Positions 16,995-26,412 of a stretch of 64,000 nucleotides of DNA are shown here, in pieces. The stretch is from assembly GCA_964291375.2 (NCBI GenBank), contig OZ219809.1, positions 62,001 to 126,000 on the forward strand. The letters are read 5' to 3'. How positions within the stretch are numbered: the stretch's first letter is position 1; the number at the start of each line of letters is the position of its first letter. The notes under the pieces were generated by a model that worked only from the letters and a program-made list of their open reading frames with translations, did not search any database and was not told the DNA's origin. The DNA comes from 3107 sp001483205. Lineage in GTDB: Bacteria > Pseudomonadota > Alphaproteobacteria > Rhodobacterales > Rhodobacteraceae. Made by a program: the position numbers and the translations under genes.

Positions 16995-18577
16995 ACAGCG
17001 TCGGCCTCCGCTTGTTGAGCGCCTCGGATCAACCGCGCCCAAACCAGCGCATCAAGAAGGGGCGAATAATTGTCCGAACAGAGCGGCGTTCTTTCAGGAT
17101 TCTCCACACCGCATCTCTTCATCCCATCAACTAAGGCATTGTAAGTGCCGATGTTGCGGCCTTTCAGAACGTCAAGTGCGCGAACATAAAGCTGCACGCC
17201 GGTTTTGTGATCGGACAGCAGCGCTTCCGGCACACGGCGCAACGCGCCCCTTCCGACCGCCTCATGAGCGAGAGCATCGCGAAGCGCGCGGAGGCCGTCC
17301 AGTTCATCTCCGATTCTCCACATTGGACGCCATAGCGAAACCCCGCCGCCCCTGGATTTCCTGACCACAGCGTCAACGTCAACCGGAATCTCCGCGTCGG
17401 CGCACCGGAAAAACGCAAGGCGCGCTTCATCGCCGCCCGCACTCGTGGCAAGGGCTTCGCACAGTTCATAGGCGCGGGCAAAAGGTTGTCTGGATTTGAC
17501 GAAAACGACGCCAGCCTTTGCGGTCAGGTGATCATGCAGATGATCGCACAACGCGGGCTCTTGCTCAGTCAACTCGCGAAAGGCTGCGTGGGTTTCGGTC
17601 GAGAAAGCGCGCTGATAAGTCTCCAGAAAATCAATGGCGATGTCTGCGCGCAAGATGATCGTCAGGTCATCGCCGCCAAGCAGAATCGGGCGGGCGGGCA
17701 CCACTCCGTTAACGGCTTTGGGCACCAGAATCTCTTGCGACGCATACTGGGCGGCTTGGCGCGTGGCACGCGAAAGCGCCAGCGAAACCTTGCGCACTAC
17801 GCCCTGAGACGAGCGGCCGTCGAGGTTATTATACAGTTTCATGAAGACCTGGCCGACCCGGTTGCCGTCTGCATGGGCGATGCCGACGTAACGGTCGTCG
17901 CCGAAGAACGGAAACAGGGGCGCGTCAGAACGGGCGGACTCCGGGTCCATTTCCGACGGCCAGCGCAAGTTTTTGGCGGTTGGCGGAGCGAACAGGCGAG
18001 CAACGGTATCATCCTTTTGCTTGAGAAACTGTCGTTTAGTGATCGTGCTCGCATCAACGAACTCGCCCTTTACGATGACGCAGGTTCCGTCTTTTTTGGT
18101 GCGGCTTTTTTGATGCACGGCGGCCCTTCCGGTTTGCGTCGCCTGGCGTGTATAGGGTGTGGCGAGCGGAAAGCCGCGTTCCGACGACACAGCCGCCGTG
18201 CGCAGCAACTCTCGCGCTTTTCTGAGCGCATTGGTGTCGTCCGTTCCTTCGACGATGGCGTCGATGAAGGTCAGCCCGGGTGCCCGTTCGGCAAGACAAA
18301 GGCGCCAACAAGCGCGAAAGCGCGAGACGGTTTCTCGTGCCGCCGTCGGAAACCCGATGAGGATGGCCCCGCTTGCGCGACGCTGTATTTTTCTGTCTTT
18401 CAAACTATCGCCGAAACGATCCAGCACATTACGGAGCAAATCTTCACCGGCATCGCCCTTGGCCTCATGCGCAAGCGAGTTCAACATGGCGCTGGCACCA
18501 ACCGCGTCCCGCAATTTCCCGGTTGAGAAAATAAAATTCTGAAGTTTCTTCGCCTCAAAGACGTAGGCCCAAGCCAC
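16991..18577 (-). CDS. cas10: Cas10, HD-less, with active GGDD palm
   Basis: Large subunit of the type III interference complex, 528 aa. It starts directly with a palm-type segment (YVFEAKKLQNFIFSTGKLRDAVGAS), so the usual N-terminal HD nuclease domain is absent. The two palm domains are represented by YVGIAHADGNRVGQVF (230-245) and ILLGGDDLTIIL (298-309). The latter carries the GGDD motif that makes cyclic oligoadenylates from ATP upon target RNA binding. Residues about 400-528 form the helical C-terminal domain. With no HD domain, DNA cleavage by Cas10 is unlikely and signalling should dominate, which fits the CARF gene at the end of the operon. Confidence 0.88.
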   Translation of the reverse strand: MAWAYVFEAKKLQNFIFSTGKLRDAVGASAMLNSLAHEAKGDAGEDLLRNVLDRFGDSLKDRKIQRRASGAILIGFPTAARETVSRFRACWRLCLAERAPGLTFIDAIVEGTDDTNALRKARELLRTAAVSSERGFPLATPYTRQATQTGRAAVHQKSRTKKDGTCVIVKGEFVDASTITKRQFLKQKDDTVARLFAPPTAKNLRWPSEMDPESARSDAPLFPFFGDDRYVGIAHADGNRVGQVFMKLYNNLDGRSSQGVVRKVSLALSRATRQAAQYASQEILVPKAVNGVVPARPILLGGDDLTIILRADIAIDFLETYQRAFSTETHAAFRELTEQEPALCDHLHDHLTAKAGVVFVKSRQPFARAYELCEALATSAGGDEARLAFFRCADAEIPVDVDAVVRKSRGGGVSLWRPMWRIGDELDGLRALRDALAHEAVGRGALRRVPEALLSDHKTGVQLYVRALDVLKGRNIGTYNALVDGMKRCGVENPERTPLCSDNYSPLLDALVWARLIRGAQQAEADAV

Positions 18578-18603
18578 TTTACCCCTCCCGCTCCATTAAC
18601 CAG

Positions 18604-18656
18604 TTTATAAAGACTCTTTGAGGCAATGCAAGTTATTTTATCAAGCAAGTTATTTT
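18604..18656 (-). promoter_or_regulatory. putative promoter and 12-bp direct repeat upstream of cas10
   Basis: Read on the minus strand, TTGCAT and TATAAA are separated by 16 bp and lie about 30-50 bp before the cas10 start. This is a plausible sigma70-type promoter. Two identical 12-mers, GCAAGTTATTTT on the plus strand (18628-18639 and 18645-18656), sit at and upstream of the -35 element and could bind a regulator. The stretch is clearly AT-richer than its surroundings. No known operator is recognised. The interval 18657-18733 holds nothing else that I can name. Confidence 0.45.
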
Positions 18657-19717
18657 GCCAATGGTTGCAAGGCAGCTGGTCAGCAATCGGAATCGTTCGT
18701 CAAAAACCCGCCCCCAGACCGAGTGCGGAGGCGGGAAGCGGCGTCCGGACGCTTCTATCAACGGGCATACCTTCACACCCGACCTTTTCAATCCGTGCCC
18801 TTGAGGGAGCGGCGTCCGGACTTTTCGCTTACAGCAACAGTATCACCCACAGGTTTCAATCCGCGCCCCTGAGGGAGCGGCGTCCGGACGCGAAAGAGGC
18901 GATCAACTTCATCCGCAGCATCGTGTTTCAATCCGCGCCCCTGAGGGAGCGGCGTCCGGACTTGTTTTCAATTGCCATGATTATCCCCGTATGTGTTTCA
19001 ATCCGCGCCCCTGAGGGAGCGGCGTCCGGACATCGGGTCACCCTGACGCGGCGCGAGCGCAAGCGCCTGCGTTTCAATCCGCGCCCCTGAGGGAGCGGCG
19101 TCCGGACGACGGTTTTGGAGTTTGTAATGGTGGCATTTGTTGCGTTTCAATCCGCGCCCCTGAGGGAGCGGCGTCCGGACGAGCGCAAGCGCCTGCGGAT
19201 GTCGCTGCGAAGTTTCAATCCGCGCCCCTGAGGGAGCGGCGTCCGGACGTTGAGGTGACGGTGACACTGAGCGCGGCCCCCGTTTCAATCCGCGCCCCTG
19301 AGGGAGCGGCGTCCGGACCGGCGCAACTGGCCGCTGATCGCGCCGCGCTTGAGTTTCAATCCGCGCCCCTGAGGGAGCGGCGTCCGGACAAGGACAACGG
19401 TCTCACTCACTGGTCAAACAGTCAGGTTTCAATCCGCGCCCCTGAGGGAGCGGCGTCCGGACTTACTCTATGACAAATCCGTGATGATGCACACCAGTTT
19501 CAATCCGCGCCCCTGAGGGAGCGGCGTCCGGACTTTGACCCGGCGGGTCTTGAGGATCGGGTGGTTGCCGCGCTGTTTCAATCCGCGCCCCTGAGGGAGC
19601 GGCGTCCGGACAAAAAACGATAGCACCCCTCCCCCGTCAGCCTTTGTTTCAATCCGCGCCCCTGAGGGAGCGGCGTCCGGACTGTGGGATGTGCAGGATG
19701 AGCACATCATGCCCTAG

Positions 19718-20551
19718 GGTGTAAACTCATAAATACCATATGACGATGGCGGCGATCTGTGCTGCGGCGAGGAATGTTTCCGGGCATCGGAAGGTGCGCA
19801 AAGACAGTTGCCGCCAGTCCTTGAGCCGATTGAACATGCGTTCGATGATGTTGCGGGACTTGTAAAGCGCGGCGTCGTATTCGCACTGCGCCTTGCGGTT
19901 TCTGCGCGGCGGGATGCAGGGGGTCGCGCCGATGCTGGCCAGCCATTGGCGCAGGTGATCGGCGTCGTATCCCCGGTCGGCGATGACGGTGGCACCCTTA
20001 CGGACATGACCTTCAAGGCATTGACGCGCTTGGGTAATCTCAGCCCGATTGCCCGCGGTGATGTGCAGACGGACAGGCTTGCCCGCCCCGTCACAGACCA
20101 GATGCAGCTTCGTGTTCAGCCCGCCTCTGGTGCGTCCGATCGCCCGCCCGTCGCCGGGGTTTTTTTGACCCCGCCTGCGGCAATGCGATGGGTCTTGACG
20201 TGACTGGCGTCAATCATCAGCGTCGAAAGGTCGGCTCCCTCCGCCGCCAGGGCCTCGAAAATCCGCTCAAACACGCCTGCTTCCGACCAGCGCCGGTAGC
20301 GGTTGTAAAGCGTCTTTGCCGGGCCGTATTCGGCGGGAACGTCCGACCAGCGGTAGCCCCGTTGCAGGCAGAAGATGATGCCGGAGATCACCCGCCGGTC
20401 ATCGACACGCGGCACACCACGGGGTTTGTTCGGCAGTAACGGTTTGATCTTGCTGAATTGTTCTTCGGTGAGGCGGAAATTGCCGGACATCAAACCCTCC
20501 TGTGCTGCGGTTTCCGTCATTGAAGCATAAAACCAATTATAGGTCTACACC
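19718..20551 (-). mobile_element. IS-B copy 2 inside the CRISPR array
   Basis: An 834-bp IS5/IS427-type element with ends GGTGTAAACTCATAAATACC and, inverted, GGTGTAGACCTATAATTGG. CTAG flanks both sides (19714-19717 and 20552-20555), consistent with a target-site duplication. The insertion point is exactly at a spacer-repeat boundary: the right-hand G of CTAG is the first base of the next repeat. The copy at 27478 has the same length and near-identical sequence in the opposite orientation, so movement was recent. Confidence 0.92.
19727..20520 (-). CDS. IS-B transposase, two frames joined by programmed frameshift
   Basis: The first frame (20520-20116, MTETAAQEG... or the internal MSGNFRLTEEQF) holds the N-terminal DUF4096-type domain and the first catalytic Asp (LMIDASHVKTH). 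It reaches a stop after GGRSDAPEAG. The second frame supplies RAIGRTRGGLNTKLH, ATVIADRGYDAD and NIIERMFNRLKDWR, the remaining DDE motifs. A run of seven A followed by CCCC on the coding strand lies just before the switch and is the typical slippery site for IS427-group elements. The element looks functional. Confidence 0.85.
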
Positions 20552-23500
20552 CTAGTTTCAATCCGCGCCCCTGAGGGAGCGGCGTCCGGACTGAAGCCAT
20601 ATGTTATGTTCATGGCTGTAGAGTTTCAATCCGCGCCCCTGAGGGAGCGGCGTCCGGACGGGCATTCCGTTCTTCCCCGTGCCAGACGTTGTTTCAATCC
20701 GCGCCCCTGAGGGAGCGGCGTCCGGACAAGTTGTGGCGGCTTTACCAGCCGGGCCTTACAGTTTCAATCCGCGCCCCTGAGGGAGCGGCGTCCGGACCTC
20801 CGCTATCACACCGACATCCCGGAGCACACGTTTCAATCCGCGCCCCTGAGGGAGCGGCGTCCGGACATGGGTGGAACGCCAAGGCGTGGAAAGGCAGCGA
20901 AGTTTCAATCCGCGCCCCTGAGGGAGCGGCGTCCGGACGCGAGGCCCGACGCAAAGGACGCGGTCTTGTAGGTTTCAATCCGCGCCCCTGAGGGAGCGGC
21001 GTCCGGACGCGGCGGCGTTTGGCGGCGTGGTTCCGCCGGGCTGGGACGTTTCAATCCGCGCCCCTGAGGGAGCGGCGTCCGGACGGACGGACGATGACCA
21101 CCGCAAACTTTGCTCGGCGTTTCAATCCGCGCCCCTGAGGGAGCGGCGTCCGGACCGAACTGTCACGACGCAGTGACAGAGACGCACAGTTTCAATCCGC
21201 GCCCCTGAGGGAGCGGCGTCCGGACGAAATGCGCGCCCGCCTGGTGACGTATGATGGCGTTTCAATCCGCGCCCCTGAGGGAGCGGCGTCCGGACTTTTG
21301 TGGATGGTGAACTGATCGGCGAAATGGGTTTCAATCCGCGCCCCTGAGGGAGCGGCGTCCGGACGAGCAAACCATGACTAAGATTGAAATCACCCGGTTT
21401 CAATCCGCGCCCCTGAGGGAGCGGCGTCCGGACCGATCAGGCGCGTCTTATCACGGCTTTCGGGGTTTCAATCCGCGCCCCTGAGGGAGCGGCGTCCGGA
21501 CCCGACAAACCCACCATCGAGCGCGTCTTTGCCGCGGTTTCAATCCGCGCCCCTGAGGGAGCGGCGTCCGGACGTCAACCCGCGCCCGATGGGGGAGTTT
21601 GAGGACGTTTCAATCCGCGCCCCTGAGGGAGCGGCGTCCGGACTTGGCGGCGTGGTCCCGCCGGGCTGGGACGCGGTTTCAATCCGCGCCCCTGAGGGAG
21701 CGGCGTCCGGACGAAGTAGTTATACCCTATCCCGGCACTATGAGGTTTCAATCCGCGCCCCTGAGGGAGCGGCGTCCGGACATATCATCATCTGTCGTAT
21801 AGCATGGTATGGTGATATATAAGTTTCAATCCGCGCCCCTGAGGGAGCGGCGTCCGGACCTATAGTCATGGACGAAGCTGCAGCCAATGCGTTTCAATCC
21901 GCGCCCCTGAGGGAGCGGCGTCCGGACTCATTCTATTGAAGTTCATGCAGCTGCAAGAAGTTTCAATCCGCGCCCCTGAGGGAGCGGCGTCCGGACCTTG
22001 CTCTCGGACATGAGCGATGCGCAACGCGAGTTTCAATCCGCGCCCCTGAGGGAGCGGCGTCCGGACTCCGACGGGCCTCGAAGACCGGGTGGTTGCGTTT
22101 CAATCCGCGCCCCTGAGGGAGCGGCGTCCGGACGCAGCGGCATGTTCAAGTCCGACGCGCCCCGTCGTTTCAATCCGCGCCCCTGAGGGAGCGGCGTCCG
22201 GACGCACATCTCGGCGCAAAGACCTTCCTGCAGCGGTTTCAATCCGCGCCCCTGAGGGAGCGGCGTCCGGACCTCGAAGACCGGGTGGTTGCCGCGCTCG
22301 CACATCTGTTTCAATCCGCGCCCCTGAGGGAGCGGCGTCCGGACTGAAAACGCCGCTGCTGACCAACCAGATAGAAAGGGTTTCAATCCGCGCCCCTGAG
22401 GGAGCGGCGTCCGGACAAAAAACTTTTCTGCAGCGCGCTCATGCGCCGTTGTTTCAATCCGCGCCCCTGAGGGAGCGGCGTCCGGACATTGAGATGTTCT
22501 GTGACGAGACCGCTAACTATGTTTCAATCCGCGCCCCTGAGGGAGCGGCGTCCGGACTCAGACGAAAGCCGCAATAATTAAAGCCTTGGTTTCAATCCGC
22601 GCCCCTGAGGGAGCGGCGTCCGGACAAGGTCAACCCGCGTCCGATGGGGGAGTTTGAGTTTCAATCCGCGCCCCTGAGGGAGCGGCGTCCGGACCTATGA
22701 CGACGATGATTGGATCATCCTGACGGAGTTTCAATCCGCGCCCCTGAGGGAGCGGCGTCCGGACTTGAAACCCATGCCAGATTCAGGAAGACAGTTGTGT
22801 TTCAATCCGCGCCCCTGAGGGAGCGGCGTCCGGACAATCAGGTTGTGCTGACGGCCTCGGAGCGGAGGTTTCAATCCGCGCCCCTGAGGGAGCGGCGTCC
22901 GGACCTGATCGGGTGGCTCAAATCAAGATCATCCTGCGTTTCAATCCGCGCCCCTGAGGGAGCGGCGTCCGGACAGGAGAAGATCGATGATCACTTTTGA
23001 TCGAAGAGTTTCAATCCGCGCCCCTGAGGGAGCGGCGTCCGGACTCAGGTCAGAGGTGTGCCGACCAGCCAGGCCGCGTTTCAATCCGCGCCCCTGAGGG
23101 AGCGGCGTCCGGACGTAGAGTATGATGGCAAAGGTAATGTCATCCTGGTTTCAATCCGCGCCCCTGAGGGAGCGGCGTCCGGACGTAGCAGGATCGTGTT
23201 CGCAATTTACGTTCGCGTTTCAATCCGCGCCCCTGAGGGAGCGGCGTCCGGACGCTGACCGCCGAACTCTGGGAAGCCGCGCTGAAGTTTCAATCCGCGC
23301 CCCTGAGGGAGCGGCGTCCGGACCCCGAACTCAATGATCTCTTTGAAGAGATAAGGTGTTTCAATCCGCGCCCCTGAGGGAGCGGCGTCCGGACGACTGA
23401 TGAAAATCCCTATGTTGTCACCTCTTGGTTTCAATCCGCGCCCCTGAGGGAGCGGCGTCCGGACTAATCTCTGCTACCTCAACAACATTACTGTTAAGTT

Positions 23501-23889
23501 TCAATCCGCGCCCCTGAGGGAGCGGCGTCCGGACTCACTATTGTGGATGAAGCAGCTATGTCAGCGTTTCAATCCGCGCCCCTGAGGGAGCGGCGTCCGG
23601 ACACAGAGATAATGTCAGACCTGTATGTGAAGGAGTTTCAATCCGCGCCCCTGAGGGAGCGGCGTCCGGACTCAGTTCCCTGATCGGGATCGTGATGCTC
23701 GAATGCCGCAGTTTCAATCCGCGCCCCTGAGGGAGCGGCGTCCGGACGAATGCGCGAGGCTTCCCCATCCTCTGGTGTTTCGTTTCAATCCGCGCCCCTG
23801 AGGGAGCGGCGTCCGGACGGGACGCGGTTCCAATTTGACCCGACGGACCTCGGTTTCAATCCGCGCCCCTGAGGGAGCGGCGTCCGGAC

Positions 23890-24081
23890 AGCCCTCTGGA
23901 AGCCCGTTGAAGTACAAGAGATATTCTCCCGACTTTCCACGATCAAGCCCAATTCCGCAAAAGGCGGGAACCTGATTCCTCTTCCAATGGTTGACGAGGC
24001 TTCCATATTCCAGCAATATCAAAGAGCTTGAGCGATTCCAAGCACGATTCCGAAGATTCGTACCCGTTACCGACAAAACTC
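23890..24081 (-). promoter_or_regulatory. putative CRISPR leader and divergent promoter region
   Basis: This is the interval between the last (leader-proximal) repeat and the ATG of RT-cas1. By the polarity of the repeat it must hold the array promoter (leftward) and probably the promoter for RT-cas1-cas2-cas6 (rightward). At about 190 bp it is short. A TTG-initiated frame would extend RT-cas1 back to 24028, into this region. I see no clear -35/-10 pair and infer the role from position. Confidence 0.5.
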
Positions 24082-26112
24082 ATGCCCCGGATTTCACCCT
24101 CTGTCAATCTTTTTGAGCGCATGACGCGGCTGGATGCACTTGACGATGCCTGGGCGAAGGTGCGGTCCAATGGTGGCTGCGCAGGTGGCGACGGGGTCAG
24201 CATCAAGATGTTCCAGCCGCGTTCGTCGAAGGAACTGATCCTGCTTTCTTCCGCCATGCGGGGCGGACGGTATCGGCCCGGCCCGTTCCGGCTATTGAAT
24301 ATTCCCAAAAAGAAAGGCGGCACACGGCCGCTTGCCGTTCCGTCAATCATCGACCGGGTGGCGCAGGCCGCCTGCGCCGCGACGCTCTCGCCGGTGTTCG
24401 AGCCGCATTTTAACGACACCAGCTTCGGCTACCGCCCCGGACGCGGGGTGCGCGATGCGGTGTTCGCGGTGACCGAGTGGCGCAAGAAGGGCTATGAATG
24501 GGTGGTGGAGGCGGACATCGTGCGTTGCTTCGAGCGCATCCCGCATGAGCCTCTGGTGGCGCGGGTCGAGGCGGCGCTGGACGGCGCGAAGGACGCGGAA
24601 GCCGTGGTTGATCTGATCGCCATGTGGCTTGATCATGCGGGTGATGCGCTCGGAACGCCAGGGATTGGTTTGGCGCAGGGTTCGCCGCTCTCGCCCTTGC
24701 TCAGCAATCTCTATCTTGATGGGCTTGACGACGAATTGGAGCGGCCGGGACTGCGGCTGGTGCGCTATGCCGATGATTTTGTGATCCTGTGCATGACCGA
24801 AAAGAAGGCCGAAAAGGCGCTTGATCTTGCCGGGGATATTCTCGACGCCCACGGGCTGGAGCTGAAATCGCGTAAGACGCGGGTGGTTGATTTCGACCGG
24901 GGTTTCGAGTTCCTCGGGCATATGTTCGTGCGCTCCTTCGCGCTTAAACAGGTGGCTGACAGCGAGGAGGACGTGATTGAGACCTTGCGTGGGGTGGCGG
25001 CGGAGGACGCGGCCGGGGCGGCGGAACGGAAGAAATCCGAAAAGACCGAGGCTGATCTTTTGGCCAAGGGTTACGATCCGGGGACGAAGACACTCTACGT
25101 GCTTTCGCGCGAGCGGCGGCTGGGGCTGGCGAACCAGAGCTTTGCAGTGCGGACACCAGGGGAGGACGGCGATACGGCGCTGCTGCTGAGTGTTCCGCAT
25201 CAGCGCGTTGACCGGGTCGAAATCGGACCCGGGGTTGATGCGGATATGGAGGCGATCCGCCATGCGCTCGCCACCGATACCGATATTGCCTTCGTCGATG
25301 GGCGCGGCCTGACACTTGGCGCGCTTGCGGGCGTGGCACCGGGCCGTGCCAAGCTGCATCTGGCGCAGGCGCGGCTGGCACTGGATGAAGGCTTGCGGGC
25401 CGGTCTGGCGCGCCGGTTAGTGGAAGCAAGGCTGCGTAATCAGCGCGCGGTGTTGAAACGTCTCAACCGCAATCGCAAGCTCGCGGATGCAAATGACGCT
25501 GCACTGGTGATCGGGCGGTTGTTGCGCAAGCTCGCGCGGGCAACGAAAGCCGATGCAATCATGGGTTATGAGGGCGCGGGCGGCGCGGTCTACTGGCCTG
25601 CTTATGCGCTTTTGACCGAAGCGCCGGAGGTGGAGCATCCGTTCCGGCGCGACCGTCCAGCCAATGATCCGCTGGACGCGGCGTTGAACTATGTGACGGC
25701 GCTATTGGGGCGTGATGTGCGTTGTGCGGTGCTGCGTGTCGGGCTGCATCCGGGTTTCGGCGCGCTGCACACGGCGCGCGATCATGGCGAGGCGTGCGTC
25801 TGGGATCTGGTGGAGCCGTTTCGGGGGGTGCTGTGCGAGAGCGTGGTTGCCTCGGAGTTCAATAATCGCCGCATCGGTGCACCTGACTTCGCGCGAATTT
25901 CGGGCGGCGGGGTGCGAATCTCTGGGACCGCACGGCGGCGGCTGGTTGAAGCGTTCGAGACGGCGGCGGCGCGACTGACCACCAGTCCCTATGGCGGGAA
26001 GCGCCGCCGCTGGCGGGCACTGGTCGAGGATGCCGCACGCGCCTATGGCCAGCACTGCGCCGCGCCCGACGATCCCGCAGCCGGGTTCGTCGCGCCGATT
26101 TTGGATTATTGA
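24082..26112 (+). CDS. cas1: reverse transcriptase-Cas1 fusion protein
   Basis: A 676-aa adaptation protein. Residues 1-300 are a group II intron-like reverse transcriptase: RPLAVPSIIDRVAQ, FGYRPGRGVRDA, VVEADIVRCFERIPH (motif A Asp), GLAQGSPLSPLLSNLYLD and the catalytic YADD near residue 230. Residues about 340-676 are Cas1: TLYVLSRERRLGL, LVEARLRNQRAVLKR, MGYEGAGGAVYW with the metal-binding Glu, and VGLHPGFGALHTARDHGEACVWDLVEPFR with the His and acidic ligands. RT-Cas1 proteins integrate spacers copied from RNA. No Cas6 domain is fused; cas6 is a separate gene downstream. I prefer ATG 24082 (MPRISPSVNLFERM) to TTG 24028. Confidence 0.95.
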   Translation: MPRISPSVNLFERMTRLDALDDAWAKVRSNGGCAGGDGVSIKMFQPRSSKELILLSSAMRGGRYRPGPFRLLNIPKKKGGTRPLAVPSIIDRVAQAACAATLSPVFEPHFNDTSFGYRPGRGVRDAVFAVTEWRKKGYEWVVEADIVRCFERIPHEPLVARVEAALDGAKDAEAVVDLIAMWLDHAGDALGTPGIGLAQGSPLSPLLSNLYLDGLDDELERPGLRLVRYADDFVILCMTEKKAEKALDLAGDILDAHGLELKSRKTRVVDFDRGFEFLGHMFVRSFALKQVADSEEDVIETLRGVAAEDAAGAAERKKSEKTEADLLAKGYDPGTKTLYVLSRERRLGLANQSFAVRTPGEDGDTALLLSVPHQRVDRVEIGPGVDADMEAIRHALATDTDIAFVDGRGLTLGALAGVAPGRAKLHLAQARLALDEGLRAGLARRLVEARLRNQRAVLKRLNRNRKLADANDAALVIGRLLRKLARATKADAIMGYEGAGGAVYWPAYALLTEAPEVEHPFRRDRPANDPLDAALNYVTALLGRDVRCAVLRVGLHPGFGALHTARDHGEACVWDLVEPFRGVLCESVVASEFNNRRIGAPDFARISGGGVRISGTARRRLVEAFETAAARLTTSPYGGKRRRWRALVEDAARAYGQHCAAPDDPAAGFVAPILDY

Positions 26113-26119
26113 GGAAACC

Positions 26120-26410
26120 ATGCCACGTGCTGAGATGATGATGGTGTTTTCTTATGACATCTCCGAGAATAAGCGGCGGCGGCGCATTGCGAAACTGTTG
26201 GAGGATCGCATGGCGCGGGTGCAGAAAAGTGTGTTTGAGGCGCGGATGGGTCGGCGCGAGGCGGATGCGCTCGCAGATCGGGTCTCGGCACTCCTCGGTC
26301 CAGGCGACAGCCTGCGGGTCTACGCCGTCGGCGATGCGGGGCTGGCGCGCAGTTTCGTCTATGGAGCTGGCGCGCCGTTCGAGCGGCCTGAGGGATATTG
26401 GATCGTGTAG
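26120..26410 (+). CDS. cas2: Cas2
   Basis: A 96-aa ferredoxin-fold partner of Cas1 in spacer integration. The N-terminal strand MMMVFSYDISENKRRRRI carries the conserved Asp, and RVQKSVFEARM is the usual second block. The C-terminus SLRVYAVGDAG...VYGAGAPFERPEGYWIV is typical. The ATG lies 8 bp after the RT-cas1 stop, with GAGGAAA as a ribosome-binding site overlapping the stop. cas6 follows after 2 bp. Confidence 0.95.
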   Translation: MPRAEMMMVFSYDISENKRRRRIAKLLEDRMARVQKSVFEARMGRREADALADRVSALLGPGDSLRVYAVGDAGLARSFVYGAGAPFERPEGYWIV

Positions 26411-26412
26411 GC

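Larger units (their letters stand above)
18734..23889 (-). CRISPR. CRISPR array, about 61 repeats of 37 bp, interrupted by IS-B
   Basis: The plus-strand repeat begins GTTTCAATCCGCGCCCCTGA and ends GGAGCGGCGTCCGGAC (37 bp in all); spacers are about 30-41 bp. By hand count there are 61 recognisable copies, the first at 18785 and the last at 23853. The minus-strand form ends in ATTGAAAC, the usual crRNA 5' handle, so transcription should run leftward from a leader at 23890-24081. Consistent with this, the low-coordinate end is degenerate: the copy at 18785 has three changes, and only the last 17 bp of a copy survive at 18734-18750. IS-B occupies the 14th spacer interval. Several spacers target the same genes. 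Confidence 0.97.

Noticed and set aside
18626..23768. Open frames on both strands across the array with repeating SAPLRERRPD or RAPEGAASG segments
   Set aside because: They are translations of the CRISPR repeat and spacers, not genes.
18822..23852. Open reading frames of single spacers as proof of coding-strand targeting
   Set aside because: A 33-bp sequence is open in at least one frame by chance most of the time. Only the synonymous differences between overlapping spacers are informative.
18785..23889. Type I array read on the plus strand
   Set aside because: The ATTGAAAC end, the decayed low-coordinate repeats and the absence of cas3, cas8 and cas5-cas7 type I genes argue against it.
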